Assembly: GCF_004342605.1 (NCBI RefSeq)
Contig: NZ_SLZL01000003.1
Coordinates: 62,001-126,000, forward strand
DNA from: Caulobacter sp. BK020
GTDB taxonomy: Bacteria; Pseudomonadota; Alphaproteobacteria; Caulobacterales; Caulobacteraceae
Direction of reading: 5' to 3'
DNA: 64,000 nucleotides
The stretch's first letter is position 1; every line of letters starts with the position of its first letter. The notes under the pieces are model-generated. The model searched no databases. It was not told where the DNA came from and saw only the letters and a list, made by a program, of their open reading frames with translations. Below are positions 59,275 to 64,000 of this stretch, piece by piece. A program made the translations under genes and the position numbers.

Positions 59275-60828
59275 TTACCGTGTCCGAAGGTTCCGGGCGA
59301 TCTGGGCGTCGCTGCGCCGCAGACTCAGCAGGGCGGCGCCCGCCAGGCCCAGCGGGATCAGGGCCCATGTCCAGAAGCCCGCCACGGCGATCCCGGTCGC
59401 CCCGGCCAGCAGGGCCGAAACCAGCATCTCGGCGACCGTGGCCATCCACGAGGCGCCCCCGCGCCGCTTGAACTCCGAGCGCTTGCCGGGCCGCTGGTGC
59501 CAGATGTTGATCAGGCCGCTGCTCCAGGCCGCCAGGGCGGCGCCCAGGGCTGTCCAGGCGCCGGCCGCCGGCGCGAACCAGGTCAGGACGGCGATCGGCA
59601 AGGCCAGGAACAGGGCCACCGGAACCAGGGCGGCGGCGATCTTGGCGCGGCGCAGGGTGCGGATCCTGGCCGGCGACACCGCCAGCAGGTCGGGCGCCTC
59701 CTCGGCCGACAGGGTGATCCAGGCCAGGCTCCCGGCCACCTGTCCGGCCAGGAAGGCCACCACCCCGGCCCCGCCGGCCAGGGCCGCTCCGGTCCCGTGG
59801 GCGGCGTTGCGGCTGAGCAACAGGGCGGTGGGGACCAGGTACAGCACCCGCAGCAGCACCTGCGACAACAGGGCCGCGTCGCGCGCGATCAGCAGCAGCT
59901 CCTTGTGCAGGGTGGCCAGGAAGGGGCCGGCGGCGAAGGCGCGGCGGGCCTGGCCGCGGGTCGCCCGGGCCGGCCGCGCCGTGGTCTTGCCCTGGGTGGC
60001 GGCCGCCGCGTCGGAGAACTGTCGGCCCAGGGTTAGGGCGGCCACGGCGAACAGCGCCGCCGACCCCGCCAGCAGGGCCAGCAGCGGCAGGGGCTCGCCC
60101 AGCATGGCGCGCAGCGGCAGGCTCATGGCCGGGCCCGGATGCAGCCGCCCCTCCTGCGCCTGGCGGGTGATCTCGGCGAACAGGCTGTTGCTCCTCTGCT
60201 CGCCCAGGAGGGTGCGGGTCTGGCTGACCAGGAAGAAGGCGGCCCCGACCAGCGCCGCCATCACCTGGGCCACGGTGCGGGTGCGGCGCGGACCGATCAG
60301 GGCGAACAGCGCCATGGCCAGCAGCAGGCCGACGGCGGTGGAAGCCAGGGCCAAGGACCCCAGCACGCCGAACACCCCGATCCAGCCCGGATGGCCCCAG
60401 ATCACCGACGGCAGCAGCAGCGGCGTCACCAGGATCAGGAAGATGGTGATCACCCCGCCCGCCACGCCCAGCGAGCGCACGAACAGCACCTTGGCCGGCC
60501 CGATCGGCGAGGAGAACAGCAGGTCCAGGTCGCCCCGCTCGTACAGCGCCTCGCTCGATGCGCTCAGGGTCTGGGACAGCATCAGGGTGAAGATCACGGC
60601 GCCGCCCAGGGCCGCCAGGCTGATCGAGATCGGATTGATCGGGACCTGGACGTCGTGCAGGCCCAGGGCCGCAAGCACGCCGCCGGTCAGCAGCATCGCC
60701 GCCACGACCAGAAGGCTGACCAGGCCGCGCGCGCCCTTGCCGGCCCGGCCGGCGCGGAAGTTGCGCCAGTACAGCCGCATCTCGTGGGCCAGCAGCCAGG
60801 GGATGGAGCCGGGCGCGGCCAGGGTCAC
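59275..60828 (-). CDS. ABC exporter permease protein
   Basis: 517 aa with ten or more predicted TM helices and long connecting loops (about 225-330). The beginning LLAHEMRLYWRNFRAG and the ALYERGDLDLLFSSPIG block match membrane subunits of ABC-2-type exporters. It forms a pair with the ATPase gene (ATGA overlap at 60825-60828). Substrate unknown. Confidence 0.85.
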   Translation of the reverse strand: MTLAAPGSIPWLLAHEMRLYWRNFRAGRAGKGARGLVSLLVVAAMLLTGGVLAALGLHDVQVPINPISISLAALGGAVIFTLMLSQTLSASSEALYERGDLDLLFSSPIGPAKVLFVRSLGVAGGVITIFLILVTPLLLPSVIWGHPGWIGVFGVLGSLALASTAVGLLLAMALFALIGPRRTRTVAQVMAALVGAAFFLVSQTRTLLGEQRSNSLFAEITRQAQEGRLHPGPAMSLPLRAMLGEPLPLLALLAGSAALFAVAALTLGRQFSDAAAATQGKTTARPARATRGQARRAFAAGPFLATLHKELLLIARDAALLSQVLLRVLYLVPTALLLSRNAAHGTGAALAGGAGVVAFLAGQVAGSLAWITLSAEEAPDLLAVSPARIRTLRRAKIAAALVPVALFLALPIAVLTWFAPAAGAWTALGAALAAWSSGLINIWHQRPGKRSEFKRRGGASWMATVAEMLVSALLAGATGIAVAGFWTWALIPLGLAGAALLSLRRSDAQIARNLRTR

Positions 60829-61574
60829 GCGGCGTCTCCGCCGCGGGCGGTCAGTTGCAGGAAGACGTCCTCCAGGCTGGAGTTTCCACGGCCTTCGCCA
60901 GCCTGGCCGCGCAGGGCGTCCAGCGTGCCCTCGGCCAGCAGGCGGCCGCCGGCGATGATGCCGATACGGTCGGCCATCCGCTCGGCAACCTCCAGGATGT
61001 GGGTGGTCAGGATCACCGTGCCGCCGGCGTCGACGCGCTCCTGCAGCATGTCCTTGACCAGGCGGGCGGCGGCGGCGTCCAGGCCGGTCAGCGGCTCGTC
61101 CAGGATCAGCAGGCGGGGATCGTGGATCAGCGCCCCGGCCAGGGCCACCTTCTGCTTCATGCCGCGCGAGAAGCCCTCGCAGCGGGTGCGGGCCTCGGCC
61201 GCCAGGCCCAGCTTGGCCAGCAGGTCCTCGGCCCGGGCCTTGGCGGCCTTGGGCTCGACGTTCCAGAGGCCGGCGACGAACTCCAGATATTCCAGCGGCG
61301 TCAGCCGATCATAGACCATGGCCTCGTCCGGAGCCCAGGCGGTGATCGCCTTGGCGGCCGCCGGGTCGGCCAGGGCGTCGATCCCGAAGATGCTGATCGC
61401 GCCCTTGTCGGGCCGGGTCAGGCCCGCGACCATCCGCAAGGTGGTGGTCTTGCCCGCGCCGTTCGGCCCCAGCAGGGCGTAGAGTTCGCCAGCATGGACG
61501 GTCAGGTCCAGGTCCATGACCGCCGGCTTGGTGAAGGTCTTGTCGAGGCCGCGAACGATCAGAGCTTCGGTCAA
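60825..61574 (-). CDS. ABC transporter ATP-binding protein
   Basis: 249 aa. Walker A LLGPNGAGKTTTLRMV (about 34-49), signature FSRGMKQKVALAGALI, Walker B LLILDEPLTGLD and H-loop VILTTHILEVAERMADRIGII. It powers the adjacent ABC-2-type permease; the two are translationally coupled. The subgroup resembles CcmA/NatA-like exporters. Confidence 0.93.
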   Translation of the reverse strand: MTEALIVRGLDKTFTKPAVMDLDLTVHAGELYALLGPNGAGKTTTLRMVAGLTRPDKGAISIFGIDALADPAAAKAITAWAPDEAMVYDRLTPLEYLEFVAGLWNVEPKAAKARAEDLLAKLGLAAEARTRCEGFSRGMKQKVALAGALIHDPRLLILDEPLTGLDAAAARLVKDMLQERVDAGGTVILTTHILEVAERMADRIGIIAGGRLLAEGTLDALRGQAGEGRGNSSLEDVFLQLTARGGDAA

Positions 61575-61672
61575 AGCGCGGCGTCTCCCCGTGTGGCGCG
61601 CGAGGATGTGAACGCGATTGCGGCGATGGTTTCAAGCGGGAGCGGCGCGGGCGAAGAATTCGTCGCTGGTCC

Positions 61673-62428
61673 TCAGGCGACTACGATCCGCGCGTGGGTG
61701 AAGGCTTCTGCGTAGTCCGGCGTCAGGGGCTGGTCCGTGACCAGCACGTCGACGTCGGTCAGGTGCGCCGTCCGGATCAGGCCGTAGCGGTCGAACTTGC
61801 TGGCGTCGGCGGCCAGGATCACCGTGCGGGCCTTGCCGTAGACGATCCTGTTGGCGGCGGCCTCGCCCGAATGGAAGTCCATCAGCCCCTGGTCGCGACT
61901 GATCGCCCCGACCGACAGCACCGCCAGGGTGGGGGTGAACTGGGCCAGGTAGTCGCAGCTGCGATGGTCGAAGAAGGCCTTGTACTGGTAGTCGAGCTCG
62001 CCGCCGGACAGGAAGACCCGGTTGTCGTTGCGGCCGCCCAGCTCGGCGCTCACAGCCAACGAATTGGTGATCACCGTCAGGGACCGGTGCTGGCGCAGGG
62101 CCTTGGCGACGTAGTAGCTGGTGGTGCCGCTGTCGATATGGACGATGCCGCCCTCGGGAACCAGGCCGGCCGCGGCCCGGGCGATGCGCTGCTTGGCCTC
62201 GGCGTTCTCGCGCAGCCGCAGCTCGAACGGCCCTTCCACCGCGCCCAGCGGCAGGCTGACCGCGCCATGGCCCTTGGAGATCGCGCCGGTCGCTTCCAGC
62301 ACCTTGAGTTCGCGGCGGATGGTCTCCTCGGAAACCTGAAGCTCCTGGGCCAGGTCGCGGACGGCATAGGCGCCGGCCGCCTGGACGCGGGCGATGATCG
62401 CCTGTTGCCGAACCCGTCGCTTGGTCAT
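61673..62428 (-). CDS. DeoR/GlpR family transcriptional regulator
   Basis: 251 aa. The N-terminal DeoR HTH reads RQQAIIARVQAAGAYAVRDLAQELQVSEETIRRELKVLEATGAISKGHGAVSL. The C-terminal DeoR sensor domain (HIDSGTTSYYVAKAL, VITNSLAVSAEL, FLSGGELDYQYKAFF, LAADASKFDRYGLIR) binds sugar phosphates. The start at MTKRRV is chosen. It is divergent from a TonB-dependent receptor, so it probably represses a carbohydrate-uptake gene set. Confidence 0.92.
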   Translation of the reverse strand: MTKRRVRQQAIIARVQAAGAYAVRDLAQELQVSEETIRRELKVLEATGAISKGHGAVSLPLGAVEGPFELRLRENAEAKQRIARAAAGLVPEGGIVHIDSGTTSYYVAKALRQHRSLTVITNSLAVSAELGGRNDNRVFLSGGELDYQYKAFFDHRSCDYLAQFTPTLAVLSVGAISRDQGLMDFHSGEAAANRIVYGKARTVILAADASKFDRYGLIRTAHLTDVDVLVTDQPLTPDYAEAFTHARIVVA

Positions 62429-62652
62429 GCTGGCTCCCCGAAACTGACGGAGAAATGACCGACTTGCATGCAAGACGTCAAGGTCGCTGCGGGTGCTGCG
62501 CGAAATTCCACAAATTATGAGGTGTAAATGTGGATATAGCGCGATATACGCATTTTTCAGTCAAAATTGTCGCAGAACTGACGCGTAGGGTCCCTAAGGA
62601 AGGCGCCGAACAGACGGACCCGCTGGGGGGCCGCGCCTGAGCTGGTGACACC
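62429..62652. promoter_or_regulatory. Divergent intergenic region DeoR / TonB receptor
   Basis: 224 bp with an AT-rich middle (62495-62570). ATATAGCGCGATAT-like sequence at about 62535-62550 is a near-palindrome and the best candidate for a DeoR operator. GCATGCAAG near 62467 is another small dyad. No RNA gene is visible. Confidence 0.35.
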
Positions 62653-64000
62653 ATGACCCGATCGACCTTCGGCGGCCTCGACGCCCCTCGCGCCGATCAC
62701 GCGTGGCGTTCGCGCGGCCGCTGGCTAGCCGGAAGCGCCGCCGGCGCCCTGCTCCTGGCGACCCTGGCTCCAGCGGCGCACGCGGCGGACCTGAACGACG
62801 ACGGCGGCGATGTCTCGGCGGTGGTCGTCAACGGCAAGCGCAACGCCAGCGCCGCCCAGCAGGTTGAGGCGATCGGCGCGACCAATGTGCTGTCGGCCGA
62901 CCAGATCCAGCGCAATCCGGACCAGAACGTGGTCGACGCCCTGGCCCGCCTGCCGGGCGTCTCGGTCTCCCCGACCGACAACATGGGTTCGCCGTCGCAA
63001 GGCAATCACCACGGCATCGACGCGGCGGGGCGAGGCGAGGGCTCGTTCGTCAGCCTGCGCGGCCTGAACGGCGCCTACAACGTCAACCTGCTCAACGGCG
63101 TCAACGCCGCCCAGGGCATGCCCTACAGCCGCCAGATCGAGTTGAGTCTGCTGCCGCCGGTCGGCCTGGACCGGATCGTGGTGTCCAAGACCTCGACCGC
63201 CGACATGGACGGCGACGCCATCGGCGGCACGATCGACTTCCGCACCCCGACCGGGCTGGACTTCAAGGCACCGATGACCCGGATCTATGTCCAGGCCGGC
63301 CTGGCCCAGCTGCCGCTGCGCTATGGCCTCAAGGGCGGTTCGGGCCTGGCCCAGGCCGAACTGGCCCGCCGTTTCGGCGCCGACGACCGGTTCGGGATCT
63401 ACGCCACGGCCTATTACGGCAAGCGCAACTTCGCCTCGACCATGCAGGACTACCAGGCCGGCCAATGGGAGCACGCCATTTCCGACGGCGAGCAGGGCAG
63501 CAACCCGGTCGGCATGGACAAGAGCGACAACCTGCTGCTGACCAGCCTCAACGCCCAGTTCACGCGTGGCCGCCAGACGCGCTACGGCGCCATCGCCTCG
63601 CTGGACTGGGAGGGCGAACGCACGACGCTGTACGCCCGCGGCAGCTTCGCCCGCTCGAACATCGACCAGGAAGTCTACCAGAAGAGCATCCAGGCCGACG
63701 GCTATTCGGCCGCGGTGCTGCGGCCCGACGGCCTGTATCAGAACGCCGAGGACGACGGCGAATACCACTACTGGTTCGAGACCTCGCCGGAGGTTTCGGA
63801 GTTGGACTCGTTCCAGCTGGGCGGCCAGTCGAAGTTCGGCCGGCTGGCGGTGGACTACAACGCCTTCTACAGCTGGGGTGAGAACTCGGCCCCCGACCAC
63901 GCCGAGATCACCTACCAGACCAGCGCCGACAACGACCTCAACGGCCCGTTCACGGTGACCTATCGCGACCGCTATCCCATTCCACAGCTGACGCCGGCAC
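62653..64000 (+). CDS. TonB-dependent receptor (partial, N-terminal part)
   Basis: The frame is open from ATG 62653 to the window end, giving 449 residues. A signal peptide (about 29-51, WLAGSAAGALLLATLAPAAHA) is followed by a TonB box-like VSAVVVNGKR and a plug domain with VDALARLPGVSVS, EGSFVSLRGLN and DGDAIGGTIDFRTPTGLDF, then the start of the barrel. It imports a ligand such as a glycan or siderophore across the outer membrane. The divergent DeoR regulator hints at a sugar. Signal start is later than usual. Confidence 0.93.
   Translation, partial: MTRSTFGGLDAPRADHAWRSRGRWLAGSAAGALLLATLAPAAHAADLNDDGGDVSAVVVNGKRNASAAQQVEAIGATNVLSADQIQRNPDQNVVDALARLPGVSVSPTDNMGSPSQGNHHGIDAAGRGEGSFVSLRGLNGAYNVNLLNGVNAAQGMPYSRQIELSLLPPVGLDRIVVSKTSTADMDGDAIGGTIDFRTPTGLDFKAPMTRIYVQAGLAQLPLRYGLKGGSGLAQAELARRFGADDRFGIYATAYYGKRNFASTMQDYQAGQWEHAISDGEQGSNPVGMDKSDNLLLTSLNAQFTRGRQTRYGAIASLDWEGERTTLYARGSFARSNIDQEVYQKSIQADGYSAAVLRPDGLYQNAEDDGEYHYWFETSPEVSELDSFQLGGQSKFGRLAVDYNAFYSWGENSAPDHAEITYQTSADNDLNGPFTVTYRDRYPIPQLTPA

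Overview
The window is GC-rich chromosomal DNA from a Caulobacter-type alphaproteobacterium. The assignment rests on gene content: a 118-aa CpdR, RcdA (DUF1465), TacA, the nucleoid protein GapR (DUF2312), the DUF1013 regulator TrcR, an OmpA2-like outer-membrane protein with a long polyproline linker, a large TonB-dependent receptor, and families typical of the Caulobacterales (DUF1192, COQ9, split PntAA/PntAB transhydrogenase, aa3-oxidase subunit IV). I see no prophage, insertion sequence, rRNA operon or CRISPR array. Coding density is high, and most gaps hold terminators, promoters or dispersed inverted repeats.

Layout. 1-10 kb: the N-terminal membrane region of a sensor-like protein (cut by the window edge), typA, a candidate sRNA, N-formylglutamate amidohydrolase, cpdR, tRNA-Val(GAC), ompA2, mnmC, a small lipoprotein and motA. 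10-22 kb: an MFS exporter, a periplasmic protein, an MltB-type lytic transglycosylase, rpmJ-HAD phosphatase, a 3-hydroxyisobutyrate-dehydrogenase-like enzyme, gapR, tacA, oligoendopeptidase F, an ABC1/UbiB-like kinase and a pirin. 22-36 kb: an ECF sigma factor with a membrane partner, a thioesterase and hydrolase, a family 9 glycosyltransferase, the pnt transhydrogenase cluster (interrupted by a repeat and by an FkbM-like gene), a DUF4160/DUF2442 pair, an UrcA protein, an M23 endopeptidase, rpsU and COQ9. 36-49 kb: a racemase, a TetR/flavoprotein pair, purEK, a diguanylate cyclase, OsmC, an azoreductase/LysR pair, ubiX, trcR, a redoxin-2OG-oxygenase fusion and a quinone oxidoreductase. 49-64 kb: rcdA behind a consensus sigma54 promoter, an unusual low-GC membrane gene, rpmE, an MsbA-like ABC exporter, an ArsR-like/DHA2 pair, a PAS-rich HWE histidine kinase, an ABC exporter pair, and a DeoR regulator divergent from a TonB receptor that runs off the window end.

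How the genes work together. From the literature on C. crescentus, CpdR and RcdA form an adaptor hierarchy for ClpXP proteolysis of CtrA and TacA, TacA is a sigma54 activator, and GapR and TrcR act at chromosome and RNA polymerase level. Finding these together, with a near-perfect sigma54 -24/-12 element in front of rcdA, suggests a testable loop in which a TacA-class activator could control an adaptor needed for its own destruction. Another notable item is a compact candidate sRNA (promoter, three hairpins, a single-stranded CCTCCC segment and a strong terminator) between typA and the amidohydrolase gene. The window also carries several families of dispersed inverted repeats. Two of them lie immediately at, or contain, the ribosome-binding site of the following gene.
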